A stretch of DNA of 64,000 nucleotides from Phytohabitans kaempferiae (lineage in GTDB: Bacteria; Actinomycetota; Actinomycetes; Mycobacteriales; Micromonosporaceae): contig NZ_JBHLUH010000061.1 in the NCBI RefSeq assembly GCF_042433955.1, positions 62,001 through 126,000 on the forward strand, in the 5' to 3' direction. This document shows, piece by piece, positions 16,948-26,210 of the stretch. The notes beneath the pieces were generated by a model, which was given only the letters and a program-made list of their open reading frames with translations, searched no databases and had not been told where the DNA came from. The translations under genes were made by a program, and so were the position numbers. Position 1 is the stretch's first letter. Each line of letters opens with the position of its first letter.

Positions 16948-17720
16948 GCGACGCACTCCAGATCGAGGGGCTGACCCGCGCGTACGGGGCACTGCGCGCC
17001 GTCGACGAGGTGACCCTGACCGTACGGGCCGGCGCCCGGCACGCCCTGATCGGCCCGAACGGCGCCGGCAAGTCGACGATGTTCAAGCTGCTGTCCGGCG
17101 AGGTCCGCCCGACGGCCGGCCGCATCCGGTACTTCGGCACCGACATCACCCGCCTGTCCCAGCCGCGCCGGGCACGGATGCGGATCTCGCAGACGTACCA
17201 GCACTCGAGCGTCTTCATGCCGCTGACCGTGCTGGAGAACGTCGCCCTCGCCGCCCAGCGCGTGCAGAACATCGGCACGGTCTGGTGGCGCGGCGCCGAC
17301 CGGTACCCGGACCGCACCGCCGCCGCGCTGGAGAGCCTGGCCGCGGTCGGGCTGGGCGACCGGGCCGGCGCGCTGGCCTCGTCGCTGTCCCACGGCGAGC
17401 GCCGCCAGCTCGAACTCGCGCTCGCCCTGGTCTGCCGCCCGCGGCTGCTGCTGCTGGACGAGCCGACCGCCGGCATGTCCGCCACCGAGTCGGCGGCGTT
17501 CGTCGACCTGGTGCGGACCCTGCCGGACGACCTGACCGTGATCGTCGTGGAGCACGACCTCGACGTCGTCTTCAGCCTCGCCACCGACATCTCGGTGCTG
17601 CACCACGGCCAGTTGCTGGCCACCGGCACGCCGGAGCAGGTGTCCGCCGATCCCGGCGTCCAGGAGGCGTACCTGTCCTGGACGGTGGCGGACGACGACG
17701 ACCTGGAGGTGTCCTCGTGA
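16944..17720 (+). CDS. Liv-type ABC importer ATPase (LivG-like)
   Basis: A 258-residue ATPase with Walker A GPNGAGKST (near residue 38), the LivG-typical SQTYQHSSVFMPLTVLENV, signature LSHGERRQLELA and Walker B LLLLDEPTAGMS. The ATG 16944 lies in the ATGA that ends the repeat-encoded mini-ORF. The C-terminal YLSW and Asp-rich tail are ordinary for the family. It energises the importer together with the next ATPase, overlapped by GTGA. Confidence 0.9.
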   Translation: MSDALQIEGLTRAYGALRAVDEVTLTVRAGARHALIGPNGAGKSTMFKLLSGEVRPTAGRIRYFGTDITRLSQPRRARMRISQTYQHSSVFMPLTVLENVALAAQRVQNIGTVWWRGADRYPDRTAAALESLAAVGLGDRAGALASSLSHGERRQLELALALVCRPRLLLLDEPTAGMSATESAAFVDLVRTLPDDLTVIVVEHDLDVVFSLATDISVLHHGQLLATGTPEQVSADPGVQEAYLSWTVADDDDLEVSS

Positions 17721-18538
17721 GCCCCTTGCTGGACGTGCGCGGCCTGCGGGCCGGCTACGACGGCAGCGTCGTGCTGCAGGGCATCGACGTTGCCATCGAC
17801 GAGGGCACGGTGCTCGCGGTGCTCGGCCGCAACGGCGTCGGCAAGTCCACGCTCGTGATGTCGGTGATGGGGCTGGTGCGGGCGTACGACGGCAGCGTCC
17901 GCTTCGCCGGCCAGGACCTGACCGGCGCCCGCACCGACGTGATCGCCAACGCGGGCATCGCCCTCGTGCCGCAGGGCCGGCGCGTGCTCGCCCCGCTGAC
18001 GGTCGAGGAGAACCTGCGCATCGCGATCCGCCGCAAGCGCCTGCGGGCCGGCAAGATCCGGGCCGAGGAGCGCGGCGACGAGGCCGGATCGCGCCGGCTG
18101 CCCGAGGCAGCCAGCGAGCGCGACCAGCACAGCGTCGGGCCGTGGACGCTGGAACGGGTCTACGAGCTGCTGCCCCGGCTGCGGGAGCGGCGCGGCAACC
18201 GCGGCAACCAGCTCTCCGGCGGCGAGCAGCAGATGCTCGCCATCGGCCGGGCGCTGCTGACCAACCCGCGGCTGCTGCTGCTCGACGAGCCTTCCGACGG
18301 GCTCTCGCCGATGGTGGTGCGCCAGGTCGCGGACGTCATCCGCACGCTGCGCGCCGACGGGATCACGGTCCTGCTCGTGGAGCAGAACGTACGCCTCGCC
18401 CTCGACCTCGCCGACGACGTCGCGGTCATGGTCAAGGGCGAGATCGCCTGGCGTACTGGTCCGGAGGAGTTCCGCCGGGACCGCGACCGCGTGCGGGCAC
18501 TGATGAGCGTCGCCGGTGCGAAGGACAGGGAGGCATAG
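17717..18538 (+). CDS. Liv-type ABC importer ATPase (LivF-like) with an internal insertion
   Basis: A 273-residue ATPase with Walker A GRNGVGKST, LivF-typical VPQGRRVLAPLTVEENL, signature LSGGEQQMLAIGRAL and Walker B LLLLDEPSDGLSP. LivF proteins are usually about 235 residues. The extra length comes from a charged insert of some 30-35 residues (about 106-140, RRKRLRAGKIRAEERGDEAG and following) between the Q-loop region and the helix WTLERVYELLPRL. GTG 17717 overlaps the LivG-like stop. Confidence 0.88.
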   Translation: MSPLLDVRGLRAGYDGSVVLQGIDVAIDEGTVLAVLGRNGVGKSTLVMSVMGLVRAYDGSVRFAGQDLTGARTDVIANAGIALVPQGRRVLAPLTVEENLRIAIRRKRLRAGKIRAEERGDEAGSRRLPEAASERDQHSVGPWTLERVYELLPRLRERRGNRGNQLSGGEQQMLAIGRALLTNPRLLLLDEPSDGLSPMVVRQVADVIRTLRADGITVLLVEQNVRLALDLADDVAVMVKGEIAWRTGPEEFRRDRDRVRALMSVAGAKDREA

Positions 18539-20041
18539 ATGACCACGACGGGCTACGGCTGGGACGAACAGCGGGGAGTGTTCGTCCACCCCGAGAGCAC
18601 GCCGTACGTGAGCGGCCCGCGACCGCTGCCGCAGAGCCTGGACCACCTGGAGGAGCGCGAGTACGTCTCGAACATGTCGGTCGAGGGGCGCTGGCCGACC
18701 GTCGTGCGCCTCACCCACACCTGGCAGAACGTGGTCGACATGGGCGGCCGGCGGTACATGTACCACTACTACCGGGACGCGCTCAACGTCTACGACATCA
18801 CCGACCCGACCGCGCGGGACCTGATCCTGGAGAAGCGGTACGGGCCGGGCGAGGGCGAGTTCGGCGCCGCCGCCATCGCGTACAACGAGCGGCTCGGCGC
18901 CTGGATCATGGTGCAGTCCTTCGAGGTGCCGCGCACGTACGGCCCGGACTCCGACAAGTACCGCGACCCGTCGGTGCTGCCCCGCCTGATGTCCGTGCCC
19001 GGGTTCCGTGGGATCCGCGTGTACGAGCTGACCAGCCCCACCGACTGGAAGCTGCTCGCCGAGGTGCCGACCGGGCCGGTCGACCCCGCCACCGGCATCC
19101 ACCAGGGCTCCGGCGGCGTCGACACGCCCGGCTACGACGGCGGCAGGTACCTGTACGTCTCGGCCGCGCCCGACGACACGTACATCAACCAGGAGTTCGC
19201 CACCTACCCGTACACGCCGGCACAGCTCATCTACGACCTGAGCGACCCCGGGCGTCCGGAGCTGGTCTCCACCTGGTGGGTCCCCGGCCAGCGGATCGGC
19301 GAGACCGAGGCGTACGAGTCGTGGAGCCGCCACGGCAACCGCACCTCCTGGATCGGCGCCCGCGTCCCCACCTCGGTACCGGTGTCGCCGGAGCGCGGCG
19401 GCCGGTACGGCTACGCCGTCATGGGCGGGCTCGGGCTGTACATCCTCGACCTCGCCGACCCGGCAGCCCCGAAGGTCGCCGGCCACCTCGAACTGCCGCA
19501 CAGCTGGGCCGGCATCGAGGGCGACGTGGTCGACACCAGCCGGGTCGCCAGCCGGGGCGTCGTCTTCGTCAACGGCGGACCGATGAACGAGGACGGCTTC
19601 GAGCCGTACAAGGAGATCTACGTCATCGACGTCGCCGACCCGACCGCGCCCAGGATCGTGAGCACCTTCCCCCGGCCGGCGCCGCCGCCGGAGGCGCCGT
19701 ACCGGGACTTCGTGTTCCGCCGCGGCAAGTTCGGCCCCAAGCGGTTCGGCTCCAACGCTCATCCGGGCACGGCGGACCCCAACCTGGCCCTGTACTCGTT
19801 CGGCAACGCCGGCGTGCAGATGTTCGACATCAGCGACGTGCGCTCGCCCGCCCAGGCCGGCTACTTCGTGCCGAGGATGACCGACGAGCTGGACAATCCA
19901 CGCTCGTACCTCGTGCCGACCGAGAGCATCTTCGTCGAGTGGGACCGGCGCCTGGTCTGGGCGTTCACCAACTCCGGCATGTACCTGCTGACCAGCCCGC
20001 TGCTCGGCGAGCCCCGCCTGGACCTGGGCGGTGGCCGGTGA
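18539..20041 (+). CDS. LVIVD-repeat beta-propeller-like protein
   Basis: A 500-residue protein without signal peptide or membrane segments. It contains repeated YDITDPTARDLIL-, YDLSDPGRPELVS-, LDLADPAAPKVAG-, IDVADPTAPRIVS- and FDISDVRSPAQAG-type units, the signature of LVIVD repeats, which fold as blades of a beta-propeller. The blades are spread over the whole chain. The role is unknown. Its position between the importer and two amidohydrolases in one operon suggests an enzyme or binding protein of the upper pathway. Its TGA overlaps the next GTG by 4 bases. Confidence 0.75.
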   Translation: MTTTGYGWDEQRGVFVHPESTPYVSGPRPLPQSLDHLEEREYVSNMSVEGRWPTVVRLTHTWQNVVDMGGRRYMYHYYRDALNVYDITDPTARDLILEKRYGPGEGEFGAAAIAYNERLGAWIMVQSFEVPRTYGPDSDKYRDPSVLPRLMSVPGFRGIRVYELTSPTDWKLLAEVPTGPVDPATGIHQGSGGVDTPGYDGGRYLYVSAAPDDTYINQEFATYPYTPAQLIYDLSDPGRPELVSTWWVPGQRIGETEAYESWSRHGNRTSWIGARVPTSVPVSPERGGRYGYAVMGGLGLYILDLADPAAPKVAGHLELPHSWAGIEGDVVDTSRVASRGVVFVNGGPMNEDGFEPYKEIYVIDVADPTAPRIVSTFPRPAPPPEAPYRDFVFRRGKFGPKRFGSNAHPGTADPNLALYSFGNAGVQMFDISDVRSPAQAGYFVPRMTDELDNPRSYLVPTESIFVEWDRRLVWAFTNSGMYLLTSPLLGEPRLDLGGGR

Positions 20042-21684
20042 CGGCGGACCTGATCCTGCTCGACGGCGAGATCACCACGGGCGCCGCGACGCGCGGCGTA
20101 CCGGACCGCGCGGCGGCGCTCGCCGTGCGCGCCGGCCGCGTGCTCGCCGTCGGCTCCACCGCCGACATCCGGCGCCTGGCCGGCCCGGAGACCGCCGTGG
20201 TCGACCTCGGCGGCCGCTGCGTCATCCCCGGCCTGGTCGACAACCACATCCACTTCGTGCGCGCCGGCCTGACCTGGAACTCCGAGCTGCGCTGGGAACG
20301 CTGCCCCAGCCTCGCCGCCGGCCTCGCGACGATCGCCGAGGCGGCCCGCGTACGCCCGGCGGGGGAGTGGGTTCTGGTGATCGGGGGCTGGCACGAGCAC
20401 CAGTTTCCGGAGAAGCGCGGGCCGAACCGGGCCGAGCTCGACCAGGTCGCGCCGGAGCAGCCGGTCCTGGTGCAGATGATGTACGACTGGGCGCAGGTCA
20501 ACACGGCCGGCATGCGCGCGGCGGGCATCACCGCCGAGGTCGCGCGCGAGGCCGGGGCGCACCTGTTCGAGTGGGACGACCAGGGCGTGCCGACCGGCCG
20601 TGTGCTGGGCATGGAGGGCTGCAAGTGGCTCTACGCCCGGCTGCCCACCGAGACGGCCGAGCAGCAGGTCGCCTCGACCGCGCGGCTCTCCCGTGACCTC
20701 AACCGGTTCGCGGTGACCGCGCTGATCGACGGCGGCGGCGTGAACACCGGCCCGGACGTCTACGACGCGGTGTACGAAGTGGACCGTCGCGGGCAGCTCA
20801 CCGTGCGAACCTTCCTGACCGTGCACGCCTCGGCGCGCGGCCGCGAGCACGAGGAGATCGCCGGCTACCTGCGGTACGGCCGCGCCCGCCACGGCAGCGA
20901 GACGCTGCGGCTGCTCGGCTTCGGCGAGGTCGTCCTCTACGGCCTGCACGACCGCGTGCACACCAGGGTCGACGTCACCGACGCCGACCGCGACGAGCTG
21001 ACCGCCCTGTTCACGACCCTGGCCGCCAACGGCTGGCCGGTACAGATGCACGCGCACCGGCCGGAGATCATCGAGACGATCCTGACCGCCTGCGAGGCGG
21101 TGAACGCGCGCCACCGGCTCGCCCCGCTGCGGTGGGGGATCGTGCACGGCGAGATGATCGACGCCGAGCAGGTGGGGCGCATCCGCGCGCTCGGCCTGGG
21201 CGTGCTGACCCAGAGCCTGCTGCGCTTCCTGGGCAGCCAGGCCATCGGCGCGTTCGGCGCCGAACGCGTGCGCGACGCGCCGCCGCTGCGCGCGCTGCTG
21301 GACGCCGGGGTACCGGTCAGCGCCGGCACCGACGCGATGCGCGGCGCCTCGTACGACCCGTTCACGTCGCTGCACTTCTACCTGACCGGCCGCACGATCG
21401 GCGGCGAGCGGATCGTGGCCGAGGAGAACCTGCTCGACCGCGCCGAGGCGCTGCGTCTCTACACGCGCGGCAGCGCCTGGAACTGCTTCGCCGAACACGA
21501 GATCGGCGCCCTCGCGCCCGGCTTCCGGGCCGACCTGGCGGTGCTCTCCGACGACTACTTCACCACGGACGTGGACAAGATCGTGGCGATCGAGTCCGAG
21601 CTGACCCTGCTCGGCGGCCGGGCCGTCCACGCCAGCGGCGACCTCGCGAGCACCGTCGACGTACTCCCCGAGGAGGGGCGATGA
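20038..21684 (+). CDS. Amidohydrolase-superfamily enzyme (Amidohydro_3/YtcJ-like)
   Basis: A 548-residue cytoplasmic hydrolase. Metal ligands are readable: HxH in GLVDNHIHF (near residue 76), His in VQMHAHR, His in GIVHGE and Asp in SAGTDAM. The GGWHEHQF motif is typical of the PF07969 branch. Such enzymes cleave amide, imide or cyclic-amide bonds. It starts with GTG 20038 (GTGA overlap) and is followed by another amidohydrolase with ATGA overlap. In this operon it could release an anthranilate-type compound from an amide or lactam; that is inference. Confidence 0.8.
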   Translation: MTADLILLDGEITTGAATRGVPDRAAALAVRAGRVLAVGSTADIRRLAGPETAVVDLGGRCVIPGLVDNHIHFVRAGLTWNSELRWERCPSLAAGLATIAEAARVRPAGEWVLVIGGWHEHQFPEKRGPNRAELDQVAPEQPVLVQMMYDWAQVNTAGMRAAGITAEVAREAGAHLFEWDDQGVPTGRVLGMEGCKWLYARLPTETAEQQVASTARLSRDLNRFAVTALIDGGGVNTGPDVYDAVYEVDRRGQLTVRTFLTVHASARGREHEEIAGYLRYGRARHGSETLRLLGFGEVVLYGLHDRVHTRVDVTDADRDELTALFTTLAANGWPVQMHAHRPEIIETILTACEAVNARHRLAPLRWGIVHGEMIDAEQVGRIRALGLGVLTQSLLRFLGSQAIGAFGAERVRDAPPLRALLDAGVPVSAGTDAMRGASYDPFTSLHFYLTGRTIGGERIVAEENLLDRAEALRLYTRGSAWNCFAEHEIGALAPGFRADLAVLSDDYFTTDVDKIVAIESELTLLGGRAVHASGDLASTVDVLPEEGR

Positions 21685-23009
21685 CCCGCAAGCTGCTGAT
21701 CCGCGGCGGCCACGTCGTGACCATGGACCCCGCGCTGGGCGACCAGCCCGCCGCGGACGTACTGGTGGTCGACGGGCGGATCGCCGAGATCGCCCCCGGA
21801 CTGTCCACCGTGGACGCCGAGGTGGTCGAGGCGACCGGCACGGTGGTGATCCCCGGCTTCGTGGACACGCACCGGCACACCTACCAGTCGCTGGTCCGCG
21901 GGCTGCTGCCGAGCTGCACGCTGGGCGAGTTCATGGGCACGATCTTCAACAGCGTGGCGCCCGCGTACACGCCCGACCTGATGCGGCTGGGAAACTACGT
22001 CGGCGCGCTCGACGCCCTCGACGCCGGCATCACCACGATGGTCGACTGGTCGCCGAGCGAGACCCCCGAGCACGCCGACGGGGCGATCGAAGGGCTGCGC
22101 CAGGCCGGCATCCGGGCGATGTACGCGCACGGGATGCCCGCCGGCGGCCAGTGGTGGTACCGCAGCGCGCTGGACCATCCCGCCGACGCCCGCCGGATCC
22201 GCGCCGAGCACTTCCCGAGCGACGACGGGCTGCTGACCATGGCGCTCGCGCTGCGCCAGCCCGGCAACGTGGTGGACGACGTGGCCGTGCGCGACTGGAA
22301 CCTCTCCCGCGAGCTGGGCGTCCGGGTCTCGGTGCACACCGCGATGCGCTCCGGGGGCGCCACCGGCCATCCGATCCGTACCCTGCACCGGCTCGGCCTG
22401 CTCGGCGAGAACACCACGTTCATCCACTGCACCACCAGCGCCGACGACGAGATCGCGATGATCGCCGACTCGGGCGGGTCGGTCTCCATCGCGCCCTACG
22501 TCGAGCTGGTCATGGGGCACGGGCTGCCGCGGATCTCGGCGATGCTCGCGCACGGCGTGCCGCCGACCCTGAGCATCGACACGGTGACCACCTCGCCGGG
22601 CGACATGTTCACGCAGATGCGGATGGCGCTCGCGCTCGGCCGCGCGGAGGCCCTCGACGACGACCCGGAGGCCCCGTTCACACCGACGCTGACCCACCGC
22701 GACGTGCTGCGCCTGGCCACAGTGGACGGTGCCCGCGCCTGCGGGCTGGACGGCCGCACCGGCACGCTCACCCCGGGCAAGGCGGCGGACATCGTGCTGG
22801 TCCGCGCCGACACGATCCGCACGCTGCCGCGATACGACGCCGCCGGTACCGTCGTGGCCTGCGCCGACCGCGCGGACGTCGACACCGTGATCGTCGACGG
22901 CGTGGTCCGCAAGCGCGGCGGCGCGCTCGTCGGCGTCGACCTGCCCGCGCTGCGCGCCGAGGCGCTCGCCGCGCACGACACGATCATGTCCCGGGCGGGC
23001 CTGAAATGA
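21681..23009 (+). CDS. Amidohydrolase/deaminase of the AtzA-TrzN (8-oxoguanine/cytosine deaminase) type
   Basis: A 442-residue enzyme with HxH in GFVDTHRHTYQSLVRG, the third His in VSVHTAMRSGG, His in FIHCTTSADDE and the catalytic Asp in LSIDTVTTSPGD. Its C-terminus returns to the small beta domain (TLTPGKAADIVLV). Length and motif order fit aminohydrolases that act on N-heterocycles (deamination, dechlorination or ring C-N hydrolysis). ATG 21681 overlaps the preceding stop, and the stop overlaps nbaE. Its substrate is probably the pathway-specific nitrogen compound. Confidence 0.8.
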   Translation: MTRKLLIRGGHVVTMDPALGDQPAADVLVVDGRIAEIAPGLSTVDAEVVEATGTVVIPGFVDTHRHTYQSLVRGLLPSCTLGEFMGTIFNSVAPAYTPDLMRLGNYVGALDALDAGITTMVDWSPSETPEHADGAIEGLRQAGIRAMYAHGMPAGGQWWYRSALDHPADARRIRAEHFPSDDGLLTMALALRQPGNVVDDVAVRDWNLSRELGVRVSVHTAMRSGGATGHPIRTLHRLGLLGENTTFIHCTTSADDEIAMIADSGGSVSIAPYVELVMGHGLPRISAMLAHGVPPTLSIDTVTTSPGDMFTQMRMALALGRAEALDDDPEAPFTPTLTHRDVLRLATVDGARACGLDGRTGTLTPGKAADIVLVRADTIRTLPRYDAAGTVVACADRADVDTVIVDGVVRKRGGALVGVDLPALRAEALAAHDTIMSRAGLK

Positions 23010-24463
23010 CCATCGCGCTGCGCAACTTCGTCGACGGCGCGTACGTCGACGGGGTCGGCGCCTTCGACAAGATCAGCCCGGTGGACGGGCAGGTGACCGC
23101 GACCGTGCACGAGGCGGGCCGGGCGCAGGTCGACGCCGCCGTGGCCGCCGCGCGCCGGGCGCTCGACGGCCCGTGGGGACGCACGACCGTGGGGGAGCGG
23201 GCCGCCCTGCTGCGCCGGATCGCCGACCGTGTGGAGGAGCGCTTCGAGGAGTTCGTCGCCGCCGAGGTCCGCGACACCGGCAAGCCCGTCGCGCAGGCGC
23301 GGCAGCTCGACGTCGCGCGGGCGGTCGCCAACTTCCGGTCGTTCGCCGACACGGTCAGCGCGCACGGCCTCGACTCGTTCCTCACCGAGCTGCCCGACGG
23401 GCAGCGCGCCCTCAACTACGCGGTCGCCCAGCCGCTCGGCGTGGTGGCGGTCATCGTGCCGTGGAACCTGCCGCTGCTGCTGCTCACCTGGAAGGTCGCG
23501 CCCGCGCTGGCCTGCGGGAACGCCGTCGTGGTCAAGCCCTCGGAGGAGACGCCCTCCACGGCGACCCTGCTGGCCGAGGTGATGGCGGAGGCCGGGCTGC
23601 CGGCCGGTGTCTACAACGTGGTGCACGGCTTCGGCCCGGGCTCCGCCGGCGAACTGCTGACCACGCACGACGGCATCGACGGCGTCACCTTCACCGGCGA
23701 GTCGGCCACCGGGTCGGCGATCATGCGCGCGGTCGCGCCGGCGGTCCGCCCGGTCTCCTTCGAGCTGGGCGGCAAGAACGCGGCCCTCGTCTTCGCCGAC
23801 GCCGACCTGGAGAGGACCGTCGAAGGGCTGGCCCGCTCGGTGTTCACCAACACCGGGCAGGTGTGCCTGTGCACCGAGCGCGTGTACGTCCAGCGGCCGG
23901 TCTACGACGAGGTCACGGCCGGGCTGGTCGCCCGCGCGGCGGCGCTGCGCCTGGGCCGCCCCGAGCGGCCGGAGACGACCACCGGGCCGCTGATCTCGGT
24001 CGCCCACCGGGAGAAGGTCCGCTCGTACCTCGACCTGGCCCGGGAGGAGGGCGCCGAGGTGCTCACCGGCGGCGGCGTGCCCGACCTCGGCGCCGACCTT
24101 GCCGGCGGTGCCTGGATCGAGCCGACCCTCTGGGCCGGCCTGGACAACACCGCACGCACGCTCCGCGAGGAGGTCTTCGGCCCGGTCGCGGCGCTGGTCC
24201 CGTTCGACACAGAGGAGGAGGCGATCCGGTTGGCTAACGACACGCGGTACGGACTGGCGGCCGCCGTCTGGACCCGCGACCTGGAACGCGGCCACCGGGT
24301 CGCGCAGCGGATGCGGGTCGGGATGGCGTGGGTCAACACCTGGTTCCTGCGCGACCTGCGCTCGCCGTTCGGCGGGGTCGGGCTCTCCGGCATCGGCCGC
24401 GAGGGCGGCCGCCACTCGCTGCACTTCTACACGCAGCCGACGAACGTGTGCGTGCGGCTGTGA
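23006..24463 (+). CDS. nbaE: 2-aminomuconate 6-semialdehyde dehydrogenase
   Basis: A 485-residue NAD-dependent ALDH with Asn154 (VPWNLPLLLLTWK), Glu253 (FELGGKNAA) and Cys287 (GQVCLCTERVYV). The CLCTER and NTWFLRDLRSPFGG segments are characteristic of hydroxymuconic/aminomuconic semialdehyde dehydrogenases (XylG, AmnC, NbaE). Because 3-hydroxyanthranilate dioxygenase and ACMS decarboxylase are in the same operon, the aldehyde is most likely 2-aminomuconate 6-semialdehyde, oxidised to 2-aminomuconate. It is first in the E-H-J-I-G-F-C-D order; ATGA overlap with the upstream gene and GTGA with the next. Confidence 0.88.
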   Translation: MTIALRNFVDGAYVDGVGAFDKISPVDGQVTATVHEAGRAQVDAAVAAARRALDGPWGRTTVGERAALLRRIADRVEERFEEFVAAEVRDTGKPVAQARQLDVARAVANFRSFADTVSAHGLDSFLTELPDGQRALNYAVAQPLGVVAVIVPWNLPLLLLTWKVAPALACGNAVVVKPSEETPSTATLLAEVMAEAGLPAGVYNVVHGFGPGSAGELLTTHDGIDGVTFTGESATGSAIMRAVAPAVRPVSFELGGKNAALVFADADLERTVEGLARSVFTNTGQVCLCTERVYVQRPVYDEVTAGLVARAAALRLGRPERPETTTGPLISVAHREKVRSYLDLAREEGAEVLTGGGVPDLGADLAGGAWIEPTLWAGLDNTARTLREEVFGPVAALVPFDTEEEAIRLANDTRYGLAAAVWTRDLERGHRVAQRMRVGMAWVNTWFLRDLRSPFGGVGLSGIGREGGRHSLHFYTQPTNVCVRL

Positions 24464-25281
24464 CCGCCCCGGAGGCGGCCAGCGGGGCGGCGGAGCGGAT
24501 CGAGGCGGCCGCGCGACGGCTGCTCGACGCGGCCGCGACCGGCACGCCGTGCGCCCCGGTCCGCGACCTGATCGGCGCCACCGACCAGGAGCGGGCGTAC
24601 CAGGTGCAGGCGGCGGTCAACGCGTACCGGACCGCCGGCGGCCAGCGGGTCGTCGGCCACAAGATCGGCCTGACCTCGCCCGCCGTACAGGCCCAGCTCG
24701 GCGTGGGCAGCCCCGACTTCGGCACGCTCTTCGGCGACATGGCGTACGCCGACCGCGAGCCGATGCCGCTGTCCCGCTTCCTCCAGCCGCGGGTCGAGGC
24801 GGAGATCGCTTTCGTACTCGGCCGCGACCTCGACGTGCCCAGCCCGACCGTCGCCGACGTCGTACGCGCCACCGACCACGTGCTGGCGGCGGTCGAGGTC
24901 GTCGACTCGCGCATCGCCGGCTGGGACATCACGATCGCCGACACCATCGCCGACAACGCCTCCAGCGGAGCGTTCGTGCTCGGTACCGCCCCGAAGCGGC
25001 TCGCCGACGTCGACCTGCCGGGCGCCGGGATGGTGCTGGAGCACCGGGGCGAACCGGTCTCGGTCGGCGCCGGCGTGGCCTGCCTGGGCAGCCCGGTGGC
25101 GGCGGTGGTGTGGCTGGCCCGCGCGCTCGGCCGGCTCGGTACGCCGCTGCGCGCCGGCGAGGTGGTCCTCTCCGGCGCGCTCGGCCCGGTCGTCGCGGTG
25201 ACCGCGCCGGGCGCGTTCCGGGCGCGGATCTCCGGCGTCGGCGAGGTCACCGCCGTATTCGACGAAGGGAGCCCCGCGTGA
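24460..25281 (+). CDS. nbaH: 2-oxopent-4-enoate hydratase
   Basis: A 273-residue member of the hydratase/decarboxylase family (MhpD/XylJ/DmpE). Conserved stretches include VGHKIGLTSPAVQAQLGV, the metal-binding EAEIAFVLGRDL region and EVVDSRIAGWDITIADTIADNASS. It adds water to 2-oxopent-4-enoate to give 4-hydroxy-2-oxovalerate. It is distinguished from the related decarboxylase at 27226 by length and by its MhpD-like C-terminus. GTG 24460 overlaps nbaE; the next gene overlaps again. Confidence 0.87.
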   Translation: MTAPEAASGAAERIEAAARRLLDAAATGTPCAPVRDLIGATDQERAYQVQAAVNAYRTAGGQRVVGHKIGLTSPAVQAQLGVGSPDFGTLFGDMAYADREPMPLSRFLQPRVEAEIAFVLGRDLDVPSPTVADVVRATDHVLAAVEVVDSRIAGWDITIADTIADNASSGAFVLGTAPKRLADVDLPGAGMVLEHRGEPVSVGAGVACLGSPVAAVVWLARALGRLGTPLRAGEVVLSGALGPVVAVTAPGAFRARISGVGEVTAVFDEGSPA

Positions 25282-26210
25282 CGACGACCCCCGTCGCGAT
25301 CATCGGGTCCGGCAACATCGGCACCGACCTCATGTTCAAGGTCCATCGGCTCTCCGACTCGCTGCGGGTCGCCGCGATGGCCGGCATCGACGCGGACTCC
25401 GACGGCCTGGCCCGGGCCCGGCGGATGGGCGTCGCCACCACGCACGAGGGCGTCGACGGGCTGGTCGCCCTGCCCGAGTTCGCGGACGTCGCCGTCGTCT
25501 TCGACGCCACCTCGGCGGCCGCGCACGCCACCAACGTGGCCCGCGTCCGCGAGCACGGCAAGACGATGGTCGACCTGACCCCGGCCGCGCTCGGCCCGTA
25601 CGTCGTGCCGCCGGTCAACCTCGACGCGCACCTCGACGCCGACGACATCAACATGGTCACCTGCGGGGGACAGGCGACCGTACCGATCGTCGCCGCGGTG
25701 TCCCGCGTGACGCCGGTGGCGTACGGCGAGATCGTCGCCTCCATCGCCTCGCGCAGCGCCGGCCCCGGCACGCGCGCCAACATCGACGAGTTCACGCACA
25801 CCACCGCGACCGCCGTGGAACGGGTCGGTGGCGCCGAGCGGGGCAAGGCGGTCATCGTGCTCAACCCCGCCGAGCCGCCGCTGGTCATGCGAAACACCGT
25901 CTTCTGCCTAGTGGCCGAGGCCGACCAGGCGGCGATCGACGCGTCCGTGGCGGCGATGGTCGCCGAGGTGCGCGAGTACGTGCCCGGCTACCGGCTCAAG
26001 CAGGCCGTGCAGTACGACCCGGTGGAGCACGACTTCGTACCCGCACTCGGCCGGCCGTTCTCCGGCACCAAGGTCTCGGTCTTCCTGGAGGTGACCGGTG
26101 CGGGCCACTACCTGCCCGACTACGCCGGAAACCTGGACATCATGACGTCGGCGGCGGTGCGTACCGCCGAGCGGCTGGTGGCCCTGCGCGCGAAGGCGGT
26201 CTCCGCATGA
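25278..26210 (+). CDS. nbaJ: Acylating acetaldehyde dehydrogenase
   Basis: A 310-residue MhpF/DmpF-type enzyme. The NAD motif is AIIGSGNIGTDLM at the N-terminus and the catalytic Cys129 lies in NMVTCGGQATVP. The dimerisation domain (GTRANIDEFTHTTA) contacts the aldolase partner. It converts acetaldehyde and CoA to acetyl-CoA with NADH formation, receiving acetaldehyde by channelling from the aldolase encoded immediately downstream with an ATGA overlap. Confidence 0.92.
   Translation: MTTTPVAIIGSGNIGTDLMFKVHRLSDSLRVAAMAGIDADSDGLARARRMGVATTHEGVDGLVALPEFADVAVVFDATSAAAHATNVARVREHGKTMVDLTPAALGPYVVPPVNLDAHLDADDINMVTCGGQATVPIVAAVSRVTPVAYGEIVASIASRSAGPGTRANIDEFTHTTATAVERVGGAERGKAVIVLNPAEPPLVMRNTVFCLVAEADQAAIDASVAAMVAEVREYVPGYRLKQAVQYDPVEHDFVPALGRPFSGTKVSVFLEVTGAGHYLPDYAGNLDIMTSAAVRTAERLVALRAKAVSA

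Noticed and set aside
15539..19762. 1407-codon open frame antisense to the ABC importer and propeller genes
   Set aside because: It spans several well-supported genes on the other strand and its product is His/Val/Arg/Gly-rich without motifs, a typical high-GC artefact.
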